64,000 nt of DNA, taken from contig NZ_QIBZ01000013.1 in NCBI RefSeq assembly GCF_003725955.1, forward strand, positions 1 to 64,000. The letters are read 5' to 3'. The position numbers were made by a program, and so were the translations under genes. The stretch's first letter is position 1. Each line of letters opens with the position of its first letter. This document shows positions 16,707 to 24,871 of this stretch, one piece after another. This DNA comes from Slackia isoflavoniconvertens. GTDB taxonomy: Bacteria; Actinomycetota; Coriobacteriia; Coriobacteriales; Eggerthellaceae. Under the pieces are notes generated by a model, which saw only the letters and a list, made by a program, of their open reading frames with translations, had not been told where the DNA came from and made no database searches.

Positions 16707-16976
16707 TGGACAGGTCTCGCTCTCATATTTCGGACTAACGGGCCCAAGGCCCGATCATTTCCAACTGGCCCATGATAGCCAACGCGCACGCCCACGTCAC
16801 GCCAGACCTTGCCACGTCGCGAGAATTCTATGAATTGCCCTGGAAAATACGCGAAATCGTCGCGCCCCGCGCTTTGCGCGATTCGTCGCGCGCCGATACG
16901 ACGCGAAATGTCTTATCATGGGGTGTGATTATTCAAGCGCCTACGCGCACATTCATCAATACAGAACGGAATTACC

Positions 16977-17315
16977 ATGACCGATACCGACGTTGAAACC
17001 CTTGCCCCCGAGCCGCTCGACGATACCCCTTGGGAAGAAATCGCCGAAAATAGCTGGTTTTGCGGCGTGTACCGCTACCGCTTCGACTGCGAAGCCCTCA
17101 TTCGCAAAAACGACACGGGGCGCTTCGAGTGGGCAATTCGCCTGATCACCGACGCAAGCGGCGAGTCCGAGCGTGAAGAGGCCGGCACATACGCGAGCTT
17201 CGCCCGGGCCGAGAAAAAGGTTCAAACGCTGTTTGCCGAGTTTATGGCCCTGCCTTCGGTGCAAGACCCGAAAGCCGCCGAAGAGCAGGAGCAGCCTGCC
17301 AAGGAAGGCGAATAG
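16977..17315 (+). CDS. small acidic protein, unknown
   Basis: 112 residues, strongly acidic at both ends ('MTDTDVETLAPEPLDD', 'AAEEQEQPAKEGE'). The central part (about 20-90) is probably folded: 'NSWFCGVYRYRFDCEALIRK', 'FEWAIRLITDASGES', then a predicted helix 'FARAEKKVQTLFAEFM'. There is no signal peptide, membrane segment or known motif. The gene is divergent from alaS and convergent with the AI-2E transporter, and its ribosome-binding site is weak (CGGAAT). The codon pattern and the folded-looking core argue that it is real. I do not recognise the family. Confidence 0.6.
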   Translation: MTDTDVETLAPEPLDDTPWEEIAENSWFCGVYRYRFDCEALIRKNDTGRFEWAIRLITDASGESEREEAGTYASFARAEKKVQTLFAEFMALPSVQDPKAAEEQEQPAKEGE

Positions 17316-17371
17316 CCGCATCGGGCGCGGCGGCGAGTCGGTAGGCGAAGCCAGGAAACGATAGCTTTCGC

Positions 17372-18727
17372 CTATTTCTCGCCCTTGTCTTCGGCATCGA
17401 CGCCCTTTTCGCCATGGGAGCTTAAAGCTGCAACAAGCGAAGAGGGCGCAAATGGCTTGCTCGGCGTGGGCGAAATCGCATCGGCCATAGCATCGGGTTC
17501 GCCATTTTCGCCATCGAGAACCGAAGGGTTGCCGCGGAAGAACACGCCGTCTTCGGCAACGATTTGCCTGCCCGTGTTTTTCTCGAAGTAGTACACGAAC
17601 ACCGTTTTCGCAATGGCCGCGAACGGAATAGACAAGAGCATGCCAACGATATTGCCCATAAGGCCGCCCATGCTCTGGCCAATGGCGCCGCCCACGAGCA
17701 GCGCCACGATCACGATCGCCGGATGCACGTCAACCGAATTCTGCATGAGCTTCGGTCCTATGAATGTGTACACGAATTGCTGCACGCATACGGTGAGCAC
17801 GAGCGCGAGCACGGCGGTAATGGGGCTCACGAACAGACCGACCACGGCCGCAACCGCGCCGCCAATCCAGGGGCCTACGACAGGAATCAGGTTCAAAACG
17901 CCCGTGATCAGGCCCAACGCGGCGGCATTCGGCACGCCCAACACCGCAAACCCTATGCCGCACGCCGTGCCAATGATGAAGCACTGCAGCACCGTGGCAC
18001 GAATATAGCCGCCCATAATGCGCGTAAACGCGATGCGCAGCATGTCAGCCTCTTCTTTATGGCTATCGGGCACCAATCGATCGACCTCGCGATCAATCGC
18101 GGGCAATTCCATAAGCGTCCAAAACGCCACCACAAGCGCAAAACCCAAAACAACGAAGACATTCGCGATGCCCGTGCCAAACAGCACCACGCCATTGGCC
18201 GACTGTTTCGCGACAGATGACGCCCAATCGGCGAGCGACTTTGAGCCCGCGTCGATCCAACCGCGCACCGTGTCGTCCTGCAGAAGCGAGGCGTACCTGT
18301 CGTAAAACGAATTCGCCCAGTCGATAAGCCCCTGAACATACACGGGCAGCGCCGAGAAGATGTTCGCGAACTGGTCATTCACGCCGAACATAGGCGAGAA
18401 CATAATCACAACAAGTGCGGCGAGCACCACAAACATGCCCGCAAATGCAACGGTCGTGCCCAAACCGCGGCGAACGCCGCGACGCTCAAGTGCATCGACG
18501 GGCGAGCGCAGCACGAGCACGAAGACGATCGTCCATACGATGATGGCAACCGGCAGAGACAGCACGTCGAGCACGAAACCGAACATATAGATGAGCGCCG
18601 CAGCGCCTATAACCATCCATACCTGAAAGAAATGGCGGCGCGCATCATCGGTGCGCTCGGCGGTGGTTTTCTCTCGTGTGGCTTTCAGCTGCGGCTCTCG
18701 CTCACCGCTGTCGAAGGGGCGTGTCAA
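17372..18727 (-). CDS. AI-2E family (TqsA/PerM-like) membrane transporter
   Basis: 451 residues with seven to eight transmembrane helices in the typical AI-2E layout: two N-terminal helices (about 35-75), a third (about 90-110), a large exposed segment (about 110-185), and C-terminal helices including the signature 'IPVVGPWIGGAVAAVVGLF' and 'GPKLMQNSVDVHPAIVIVALLVGG'. Members export small molecules or ions (TqsA, autoinducer-2; others Na+/H+); the substrate cannot be named here even though luxS is in the window, 27 kb away. The hydrophilic C-terminal tail of about 70 residues is longer than usual. It starts five bases after the DUF948 gene, so the two form an operon. Confidence 0.88.
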   Translation of the reverse strand: MTRPFDSGEREPQLKATREKTTAERTDDARRHFFQVWMVIGAAALIYMFGFVLDVLSLPVAIIVWTIVFVLVLRSPVDALERRGVRRGLGTTVAFAGMFVVLAALVVIMFSPMFGVNDQFANIFSALPVYVQGLIDWANSFYDRYASLLQDDTVRGWIDAGSKSLADWASSVAKQSANGVVLFGTGIANVFVVLGFALVVAFWTLMELPAIDREVDRLVPDSHKEEADMLRIAFTRIMGGYIRATVLQCFIIGTACGIGFAVLGVPNAAALGLITGVLNLIPVVGPWIGGAVAAVVGLFVSPITAVLALVLTVCVQQFVYTFIGPKLMQNSVDVHPAIVIVALLVGGAIGQSMGGLMGNIVGMLLSIPFAAIAKTVFVYYFEKNTGRQIVAEDGVFFRGNPSVLDGENGEPDAMADAISPTPSKPFAPSSLVAALSSHGEKGVDAEDKGEK

Positions 18728-18732
18728 AACGG

Positions 18733-19362
18733 CTAGTCCTCCTTCGATGCGCCATAGGTGAAGTAGCCGCCAGCAGTTTGCGGCTCAGGTTCAGACGCGG
18801 GCTTTTCGGCGGCGATTTCAGGAGCATGGGCTTCAGGCGCGCACGCTGCCGCCTGGTCGCCCTCGATAGTCGCAAACTCGGCAGGCGCCGCAGCCTCAGC
18901 CGCGGCAGCAAGCTTGGCCGACTCGTCGGACGCCTTCTTGCCCGAAAGGGCTTCGCGGAGCTTTTCGGAAGCGGCGTTCACGATTTTCAACGGCGCATTC
19001 GCAACGGTGTCGACCGCCTCGGTCGCAGAGGCTGCCGAACTGGTAATTGCATCAACGTTTTCCAGAATGCCGTCAAGGCGCATGATTTCCAAATTCGCGG
19101 CATCAACGGCCAGCGAAGCACGCTCGACCAAGGGATCGACGCGATCGATCGCGGGCTTGATGGAGGCGGTCATTTCTTTGGCATCGGCTGCAACCTTTTG
19201 CACATCGTCGATAATCGGTTTCACGCTCGTCTCGAGCGTTTCCACCGTTTTGCGCGTGCGGCGCAGCACCAGTACAAGTTCGACGATTGCCCAAACAAGC
19301 GCGATGCCGACAATCACAAACACTACGGGAAGAATGACTTCCGAGATGAATCCAACGTCCAT
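18733..19362 (-). CDS. DUF948-like single-pass membrane protein
   Basis: 209 residues. One N-terminal transmembrane helix (about 7-33, 'VILPVVFVIVGIALVWAIVELVLV') is followed by a long amphipathic helical region (about 35-145) rich in 'VETLETSVKPIIDDVQKVAAD'-type heptads, then an Ala/Glu/Pro-rich tail. The pattern fits the DUF948 family of general-stress-like membrane proteins with a coiled-coil rod. ATG 19362 has AAGGGA at good spacing. It is co-transcribed with the AI-2E family transporter five bases downstream; a joint envelope role is likely but unproven. Confidence 0.7.
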   Translation of the reverse strand: MDVGFISEVILPVVFVIVGIALVWAIVELVLVLRRTRKTVETLETSVKPIIDDVQKVAADAKEMTASIKPAIDRVDPLVERASLAVDAANLEIMRLDGILENVDAITSSAASATEAVDTVANAPLKIVNAASEKLREALSGKKASDESAKLAAAAEAAAPAEFATIEGDQAAACAPEAHAPEIAAEKPASEPEPQTAGGYFTYGASKED

Positions 19363-19647
19363 GGCATTTCCCTTCGATATCGCGCCCATATGGCGCCCGT
19401 TTGATTTCCTTGAATAATAGCAGCACGCAGCAAGGCGCGCATGGACGAAGCGCTGCGTTTCCGCAACGTTAAAGAAGAGCCCGCACGGCAGCGCAGCACA
19501 CAGCGACAGGTCGCTCGCCGATAAACGAGGTGCATCGAGCGTTGTTCAGCGATTGCTGGACCAGCAGACGCAGGCGGCCAATCGACGATGCAACCTTGGG
19601 CGCCCACGCCGCGCAGATCCGAGCGGGCAAATCGCCCGCCCCGCCCG

Positions 19648-21000
19648 CTACTCGCCCTTCGACGGCTTCGCAGCCCGCGTGGCCCGATCGCGCGATGCGG
19701 CATCAACCCGATAGGCCTCCCAGCCCGACTCGCTCGGTTGATAGAAGCACCCACGCTCAAGGCCTTCGGGCAAATAGCGCTGTTCAACCCAATGGCCAGG
19801 ATAATCGTGCGGGTATTTATACTCACCGTAGTTTTCCGAACCGGGGCGATGGCGGTCGCGTAAATAACTCGGCACGTCGCGCTTCGGCCCATGCCGCACT
19901 TCCGAAAGGGCGGCGTCGATACTCGCTTCGGCCGCATTGCTCTTAGGGGCAAGGCACATATACGTCACAGCCTGCGACAAGTTGATGCGGCATTCGGGCA
20001 TGCCAATCACTTCCACGGCCTTAAACGCCGCCTCGGCGATGAGCAAAGCCTGAGGGTCGGCGTTGCCGATGTCTTCGCTTGCCAAAATGAAGATACGACG
20101 CGCGATGAATTTCGGATCTTCGCCGCCATCGAGCATACGAGCGAGCCAATACAGCGCAGCGTCGGGATCGCTGCCGCGCATCGACTTGATAAACGCGCTG
20201 ATCACGTCGTAATGCATGTCTTTGTTCTTGTCATACGGCAGCGCACGATGCGGCGTGGCAAGCTCAACCATATCGTCGTCGATGACAAACGGCGGCTCGG
20301 TTTTTTCGCGCGCGCCCTTTTCTTTGGCCAAGCCTGCGGCCAGCTCAAGCGTGGTAAGTGCCGAACGTCCGTCGCCGCCCGACAAATTCACGATAGCGGC
20401 CAGCGCTTCGTCGGTAAGGGAGCAGGAACCCGCCAAGCCTCGTTTTTCGTCGGAGAGCGCACGGCGCACGATGCATTCGATATCGGCGTCGGAAAGCGAA
20501 TGCAGCTCAATCACGCGGGAGCGCGAAATGAGCGCGGAATTCACTTCGAAAAACGGGTTTTCGGTCGTGGCCCCCACGAGCACCACCGTACGATTCTCAA
20601 CGGCATGCAAAAGCGAGTCTTGCTGGCTGCGACTGAAACGATGGATCTCGTCCACGAACAGAATCGTGCGGGCGCCCGTGCCCAGCAGGCGCTTTTCTGC
20701 CGCAGCGATTTCGCGGCGCAAATCGGCGACGGTACCGCCGATGGCAGAAACTTCCACAAACGTCGCGCGCGTCGTTTCTGCGATGATGTGCGCGATGCTC
20801 GTTTTGCCCGTACCTGCAGGTCCGTACAAAATGATAGACGAAAGCGTATCGGCTTCAATTGCCGCATGAAGCCAGCTGCCTGGCCCCACCGCGTCTTCCT
20901 GCCCCGCAAGCTCGCCGAGCGAACGCGGACGCATACGCACGGCGAGCGGCGCGGCAGCAAATTTCTTCTCGTTCTCTATTTCAGTGAACAGCGTGTCCAA
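19648..21000 (-). CDS. rarA: replication-associated recombination protein A (MgsA/RarA ATPase)
   Basis: 450 residues. It is an AAA+ clamp-loader-like ATPase that acts at stalled replication forks. Walker A is 'LYGPAGTGKTS' (about 59-67), Walker B 'LFVDEIHRF', sensor 1 'VGATTENP', and the C-terminal tetramerisation part is typical ('DVISAFIKSMRGSDPDAALYW', 'ASEDIGNADP'). The start codon is TTG (21000); the only in-frame ATG nearby would cut into the conserved 'PLAVRMRPRSL' segment. It is followed by a GC hairpin (19623-19639) without a T tract. Upstream are the 28-bp inverted repeat and the ABC1 kinase gene. Proximity to a 6S RNA candidate is consistent with the rarA/6S linkage I recall from other bacteria. 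Confidence 0.95.
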   Translation of the reverse strand: MDTLFTEIENEKKFAAAPLAVRMRPRSLGELAGQEDAVGPGSWLHAAIEADTLSSIILYGPAGTGKTSIAHIIAETTRATFVEVSAIGGTVADLRREIAAAEKRLLGTGARTILFVDEIHRFSRSQQDSLLHAVENRTVVLVGATTENPFFEVNSALISRSRVIELHSLSDADIECIVRRALSDEKRGLAGSCSLTDEALAAIVNLSGGDGRSALTTLELAAGLAKEKGAREKTEPPFVIDDDMVELATPHRALPYDKNKDMHYDVISAFIKSMRGSDPDAALYWLARMLDGGEDPKFIARRIFILASEDIGNADPQALLIAEAAFKAVEVIGMPECRINLSQAVTYMCLAPKSNAAEASIDAALSEVRHGPKRDVPSYLRDRHRPGSENYGEYKYPHDYPGHWVEQRYLPEGLERGCFYQPSESGWEAYRVDAASRDRATRAAKPSKGE

Positions 21001-21050
21001 CTTCCACCCATCTATCGCTTCAATACGCCCGGAAACGTCAATGCCCCAAT

Positions 21051-21127
21051 TGTGTCAAATGCTCGTAGCGTTTAACACAATTGCAACTGCACGCAGCAGG
21101 TGTTAAACGCTACGAGCATTTGACACA
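21051..21127. repeat. perfect 28-bp inverted repeat (palindrome family A)
   Basis: Arm 21051-21078 and arm 21100-21127 are exact reverse complements over 28 bases, with a 21-base spacer. Each arm is itself an imperfect palindrome of the type TGTTAAACGCT-n-GAGCATTT. The element lies between the ABC1 kinase and rarA. It could stop transcription from the kinase gene, but it belongs to a dispersed family with the copies at 23298, 23394 and 58584. Confidence 0.85.
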
Positions 21128-21148
21128 AGCATGCGCAAAACGACCCTA

Positions 21149-22819
21149 CTACCCTTTTCGAATTTTAACCACGATGTACATGCTCAAAACCGCCGCGCCA
21201 ATAAAGCCGAAAAAGCCAATCACCGGCACGCCAAAGAGCTTCGGCTCCATACCCGCAGAATAAATCAGCGACGATCCGACGAACAGGCCCGCCGTAATCA
21301 TGGACAAGCTCAGACGGTCGATGATGTGTCCGATTTTCTCCATGGGGCGCGGCGCCTCCACGTCGAACTTGATGCGCAGGCGTCCTTTTTCCGTCATATC
21401 GAGCACGTTGGAGATGCGCTCAGGCAAATGCAGCGCCTTATCGGCTGCAGCCACCGACGTGAACACGCGGTCTTCCGCCTCGTCAATAAGGTCGAAGTTG
21501 CGCACGAAGTAGCTTTTCACGTAACGCTCAACCACGGCCAGAATGCTGATTTCCGGCGACAGCGAGATGAGCGTGCCTTGCAGCGACGCCAAACCACGCA
21601 CGAGCATCACGAAGCTTTGGGGCATGATCACATTCGCATGGTCGAGGATGCCCATGATGTCGTTGAGCAGCTGCGCCACGTCCATCGAATGCGCGTCTTC
21701 GGAGCTATAGCGATTGACCAATGCGCTGAGGTCTTGCAAAAGGGCGCTGTAATCGAAACTCTTGCCCGACACATCCTTCACGCGCCCCCACTCAACGAAC
21801 AAATTCGTGAGCCTGTGGCTATCTTGCGCGATCATGGCCTTCATCATTTCAAAGAACAGCCTGCGCTCGTAAGGCGAGAGCTCGCCCATCATGCCGCAAT
21901 CGATCCACACGACCTCGCCTGGATCTTTCTTGCCCGCAGCGCGCTCTTCATCGGAAAGCGCCGGTCGCACAATGAAATTCGCCGAATGCGGATCAGCATG
22001 ATAGAAGCCGTTTTCGACCATTTGCCGCATGAATGAATTCGCGATGCGATCGCCGATTTCGCGCAGATTGTAGCCCGCTTCGCGAAGCTCGTCGACGTGC
22101 TCGAGCGAGAGGCCGTCGACGAATTCCATCACGAGCACCGTCTCATCGGAATATTCGTCATATGCCTTCGGGCACGTGACGCCCGGCTCGGTAGCGAGGC
22201 CCCGACCGAAGCGCTCGAGGTTTTCGCGTTCCACGTTGAAATCGATTTCCTCGCGCACAGTGCGATCGAGCTCATCAATCACCACATTGATGTCAACGCC
22301 CTGGATCATCGTAGACCCGGTAAGGTTGAGCAGGTCAGACGCGCGGCGCATAAGGGCGATGTCGCGCACCATGTCTTGGCGCACATGGTCGCGACGGATT
22401 TTAATGGCCACGGTTTCGCCGCTTTCGGCAAGCGTCGCCTTGTAGACCTGCGCGATGGAAGCCGATCCAAGCGGTTCGGCGGCGATGTCACTGAACACGT
22501 CGTGCCAATCGCCGTCGTAAAGGTCACGCAGCCGACGCTCCACCAGCGAAAACGGCTCAGGCGTGGTGGAAGAACGCAAGGTTTGCAGCGCATTGCAGTA
22601 TTCCTGGGGAAGCATGTCGGATCGAGCCGAAAGAATCTGCCCCAGCTTGATGAACGTGGGACCGAGCTCCTCGAGCAGACTTACGAGTTTTTCGGGCGTA
22701 ATGCCCTTCGCGATTTCCGCGTGGCGCAGCGCCTTCATGATTTCGGCGAGACGAGCCGGCGAAGTTTTATCGTTTACGCCGCCGCGGAGCAGCTTCGCCA
22801 CGTCTTTCGCGCGAGCCAT
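21149..22819 (-). CDS. ABC1/UbiB-family atypical kinase
   Basis: 556 residues. It is a protein-kinase-like membrane-associated protein of the ABC1/COQ8/UbiB family. The signature K-x9-QxGQ-type motif is 'LGPTFIKLGQILSARSDMLP', the Ala-rich loop is 'EPLGSASIAQVYKA', the catalytic region is 'GFYHADPHSANFIV', and the metal Asp is in 'VWIDCGMMGEL'. Two transmembrane helices close the C-terminus ('ITAGLFVGSSLIYSAGM', 'GFFGFIGAAVLSMYIVV'). Family members assist quinone metabolism; in Coriobacteriia this would be menaquinone rather than ubiquinone (inference). ATG 22819 is preferred to GTG 22825 because AAGGGG is well spaced. Confidence 0.92.
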   Translation of the reverse strand: MARAKDVAKLLRGGVNDKTSPARLAEIMKALRHAEIAKGITPEKLVSLLEELGPTFIKLGQILSARSDMLPQEYCNALQTLRSSTTPEPFSLVERRLRDLYDGDWHDVFSDIAAEPLGSASIAQVYKATLAESGETVAIKIRRDHVRQDMVRDIALMRRASDLLNLTGSTMIQGVDINVVIDELDRTVREEIDFNVERENLERFGRGLATEPGVTCPKAYDEYSDETVLVMEFVDGLSLEHVDELREAGYNLREIGDRIANSFMRQMVENGFYHADPHSANFIVRPALSDEERAAGKKDPGEVVWIDCGMMGELSPYERRLFFEMMKAMIAQDSHRLTNLFVEWGRVKDVSGKSFDYSALLQDLSALVNRYSSEDAHSMDVAQLLNDIMGILDHANVIMPQSFVMLVRGLASLQGTLISLSPEISILAVVERYVKSYFVRNFDLIDEAEDRVFTSVAAADKALHLPERISNVLDMTEKGRLRIKFDVEAPRPMEKIGHIIDRLSLSMITAGLFVGSSLIYSAGMEPKLFGVPVIGFFGFIGAAVLSMYIVVKIRKG

Positions 22820-23022
22820 GCGCACCCCTTCCCCTCATTTTCGAACGTTCGTTCATTGTAGCGCAGGAAGAAGAACCGCGCGAAAAGGAGCGGTAACGTT
22901 GCCCAGCCGTAGCGCGAGGGGAAGATGGCAGAATAACCCAATGTGTGCTTCGGCAAAAAGAAGATGCTTCCCTATGCCGAAATGAAAAATAATTCAAGGG
23001 GTTTCTTTCGGCCATGCTCGGA
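22820..23022. other. gene-free region upstream of the ABC1 kinase
   Basis: About 200 bases without a plausible gene. On the minus strand TACAAT (22855-22860) is a candidate -10 for the kinase gene, without a convincing -35, next to the 10-bp palindrome CGAACGTTCG (22842-22851). Confidence 0.35.
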
Positions 23023-23028
23023 TATACT
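23023..23028 (+). promoter_or_regulatory. -10 box of the 6S-like RNA
   Basis: TATACT, seven bases upstream of the base of the closing stem of the RNA at 23035. The -35 is weak (GTTTCT around 23001). Confidence 0.45.
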
Positions 23029-23034
23029 CAAATC

Positions 23035-23207
23035 AGACCCTGCTTCCAAAGCCGTCATTTGCGATGGACCGATGCATTTTTTCAGGGAGCCCTAGATTAC
23101 GCGGGGATACAGGGATTCGCGCCTGTTGGCACGAAAGCTTTGAACCTCGTTGCGGGCACCCACCTATTGAAGGTGGGTTCATCCTTAGGCTGGGGGCAGG
23201 GTTTTCT
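23035..23207 (+). ncRNA. ssrS: probable 6S RNA
   Basis: About 170 nt, the size of 6S RNA. The ends pair: CCCTGCTTCCA (23038-23048) with TGGGGGCAGGG (23191-23201) gives an 11-bp closing stem including two G-U pairs. A poly-T tract (TTTTCTTTTTT) follows immediately. The 3' half holds a small hairpin (CCCACC-TATTGAA-GGTGGG) as in other 6S RNAs, between two larger open regions. 6S RNA binds sigma-70 holoenzyme by mimicking an open promoter. The location near rarA fits. No protein-coding frame explains the sequence. An unrelated structured RNA is the main alternative. Confidence 0.6.
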
Positions 23208-23297
23208 TTTTTATTCCTCGCCAAAATAGCAATCGATTTTTCGACAACGCACCGCACCTCTGTGCGGCGGCGGCAATTGTGCGTCTTTTTGCCAAAT

Positions 23298-23328
23298 ATC
23301 TGTTAAACGCTCGGAGCGTTTAACAGAT
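23298..23328. repeat. palindrome family A, copy 2
   Basis: ATCTGTTAAACGCTC, a central G, then the exact reverse complement: a 31-base perfect palindrome. It has the same core (TTAAACGCT) as the elements at 21051 and 23394. Confidence 0.85.
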
Positions 23329-23393
23329 TGTCGGAAAAGGACGATTACCCCCTCAATAACGAGCTGAGCCCTGGCGCGCGAAGGAAATGCGCA

Positions 23394-23436
23394 CTTCAGA
23401 CCTGTTAAACGCTCCGAGCATTTAACAGGTCTGAAG
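23394..23436. repeat. palindrome family A, copy 3
   Basis: 21-base arms (CTTCAGACCTGTTAAACGC... and its complement) around one central C, with a single C/A mismatch. The core matches copy 2, 66 bases away, but the outer arms (CTTCAGAC / GTCTGAAG) are unique and complementary. It precedes the DUF47 terminator on the + strand. Confidence 0.85.
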
Positions 23437-23442
23437 GCAACA

Positions 23443-23472
23443 AAAAGCCTCCGGCGGCGGCCAGAGGCTTTT
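23443..23472 (-). terminator. terminator of the DUF47/rel unit
   Basis: AAAAGCCTC / GAGGCTTTT stem with a GC-rich loop, with TTTTTGTTG on the minus strand. It lies 38 bases past the DUF47 stop. Confidence 0.88.
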
Positions 23473-23510
23473 CAATATCGGACGAATCCGCCGTTCGGAA
23501 AAGAGCGAGA

Positions 23511-24149
23511 CTAGCAGTTCTTCGTGATGATGGTGCCCATGGTATCGGCAGCCTGCTCGCAAGCGTCTGCTGTGTTCTCGAGGCGCTGGAACAGCTTATC
23601 CCACACGAACACATACAACGGGTTTTCCTCACCATGCGAGTACAGCTCACGCAGAGTATGGAAGAACAGCTCGTCGGCCTCTTCCTCAACCGATCCCACA
23701 TCGATGATGAGCTTGTTGATCTTCTTCGAGTTTTTGAACTCGTCAAAATCTTCCAACGCCTTGCCGAGCTTTTCGCAGCTCTTCAGCAACAGTTCCGCGA
23801 ACTCACCCGCCTTGGGATGCATTTCCTTCACATCGAGCATATAGAAACGCTGTACCGTGCCCTCCATGTAATCAAGCACGTCGTCAAGCCTCTGCGTGAG
23901 CGAAATGATGTCTTCGCGATCGATGGGCGTCACGAAGTCGACCGTAACCGCGTCGAATACCGAATGCACGAGCTTATCGCCCGCGTGCTCGATTTCATGC
24001 GCGCGCTCGATGTAATCGTCGAGGCTGTCGGGGCCCTTATAGTTTTCGATGACCTCTACGAGCAGCTTTGCCTCGGCAATCGCAAGCTCTGCCTGCTTTT
24101 CGAATGCCTCGAAATAATCGAGCTTCTTACCATTCTTGTGCTTTGCCAT
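23511..24149 (-). CDS. DUF47/PhoU-like phosphate transport accessory protein
   Basis: 212 residues, all alpha-helical, cytosolic. It matches the PhoU-related DUF47 family: 'FEKQAELAIAEAKLLVEVI', 'RAHEIEHAGDKLVHSVFDAVTVDFVTPIDREDI' and 'LTQRLDDVLDYMEGTVQRF' contain the E-x-x-x-D metal-binding pattern. Members usually pair with a PiT phosphate permease and modulate it; no such permease is next to it here, which is unusual. It sits 32 bases after the metallo-hydrolase gene, at the end of the recJ-rel run, before a strong terminator. Confidence 0.88.
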   Translation of the reverse strand: MAKHKNGKKLDYFEAFEKQAELAIAEAKLLVEVIENYKGPDSLDDYIERAHEIEHAGDKLVHSVFDAVTVDFVTPIDREDIISLTQRLDDVLDYMEGTVQRFYMLDVKEMHPKAGEFAELLLKSCEKLGKALEDFDEFKNSKKINKLIIDVGSVEEEADELFFHTLRELYSHGEENPLYVFVWDKLFQRLENTADACEQAADTMGTIITKNC

Positions 24150-24181
24150 GTTCGCCCTCTCACGCGAAAAAAGTCAATGCT

Positions 24182-24859
24182 TTAAAACGCCTCGATAACA
24201 CGATGGCGTTCGATGCCAATGGTCGTAAGGCCCTCGTGGCCTGGGAATACGATAGTCGAATCGGGAAGCTTGCCGAGCTTCTTCAGGCTCGCGCGCATCT
24301 CGTTCGCGTTGCCGCCCTCGAAATCGACGCGGCCCGTTGCGCCACGGAACAGCGTATCGCCCGTGAACACCACGCCAGGCTTGCCGTCAAAGCCAGGAAG
24401 GTAAAGGCAGATGCCGCCCTTCGTGTGGCCCGGGGTAAGCATGACCCTGAACTCGAGCGAGCCGAGCTTGATCGTGTCGCCGTCGTTGACCTTGCGATCG
24501 ACATGCACGGGTGCCACAGCATCCCAGTCGCCGAAGTAGCCCGGCTGGCCCTTTTCGATGATGCGGCTATCGGCGTTGCTGGAAATAACCTTTGCGCCGG
24601 TGGCCGCCGCCAGCTCAGGCAAGGCAACCAGATGGTCGTTGTGGTCGTGAGTGCACACGATGGCCTCAAGCTTGAACCAGCCAAGAGCCTTCTGAATGGC
24701 CTCGGCATCGCCGGCGGGATCGACGACCATAGCCGGTGCGCCCTGCTCGCGGCCATCAGCCACGATGAAGCAATTGTTATCCATCATGCCGATGACGAGC
24801 GCCGTAACGGGCACGCAGCCGTCATCGATGGTCACTTGGCGTTTGCAATTTGCACGCAT
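24182..24859 (-). CDS. metallo-beta-lactamase-fold hydrolase (glyoxalase II-like)
   Basis: 225 residues. It has an MBL fold with the metal motif H71-D-H73-N-D75-H76 ('CTHDHNDH'), the later 'PGHTKGG' His, 'FTGDTLFRGATGRVDFEGG' Asp and 'PGHEGLTT' His. The layout is that of YcbL/glyoxalase II-type thioesterases, acting in the cytoplasm; substrate unproven. ATG 24859 is chosen over ATG 24865 because AGAAAGG has proper spacing only for the former. The gene follows rel by 12 bases, so it is in the same transcript; MBL hydrolases are often found after relA in Gram-positive genomes. Confidence 0.87.
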   Translation of the reverse strand: MRANCKRQVTIDDGCVPVTALVIGMMDNNCFIVADGREQGAPAMVVDPAGDAEAIQKALGWFKLEAIVCTHDHNDHLVALPELAAATGAKVISSNADSRIIEKGQPGYFGDWDAVAPVHVDRKVNDGDTIKLGSLEFRVMLTPGHTKGGICLYLPGFDGKPGVVFTGDTLFRGATGRVDFEGGNANEMRASLKKLGKLPDSTIVFPGHEGLTTIGIERHRVIEAF

Positions 24860-24871
24860 TCGCATACCTTT

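Noticed and set aside
13935-16775. 946-codon open frame on the + strand opposite alaS
   Set aside because: It is the mirror of a fully conserved alaS. GC-rich codon bias on one strand keeps the complementary frame open; the translation is His/Ala/Arg-rich with no domain.
16707-16976. possible T-box leader before alaS
   Set aside because: No T-box sequence (core TGGNACCGCG) and no terminator/antiterminator pair upstream of the start.
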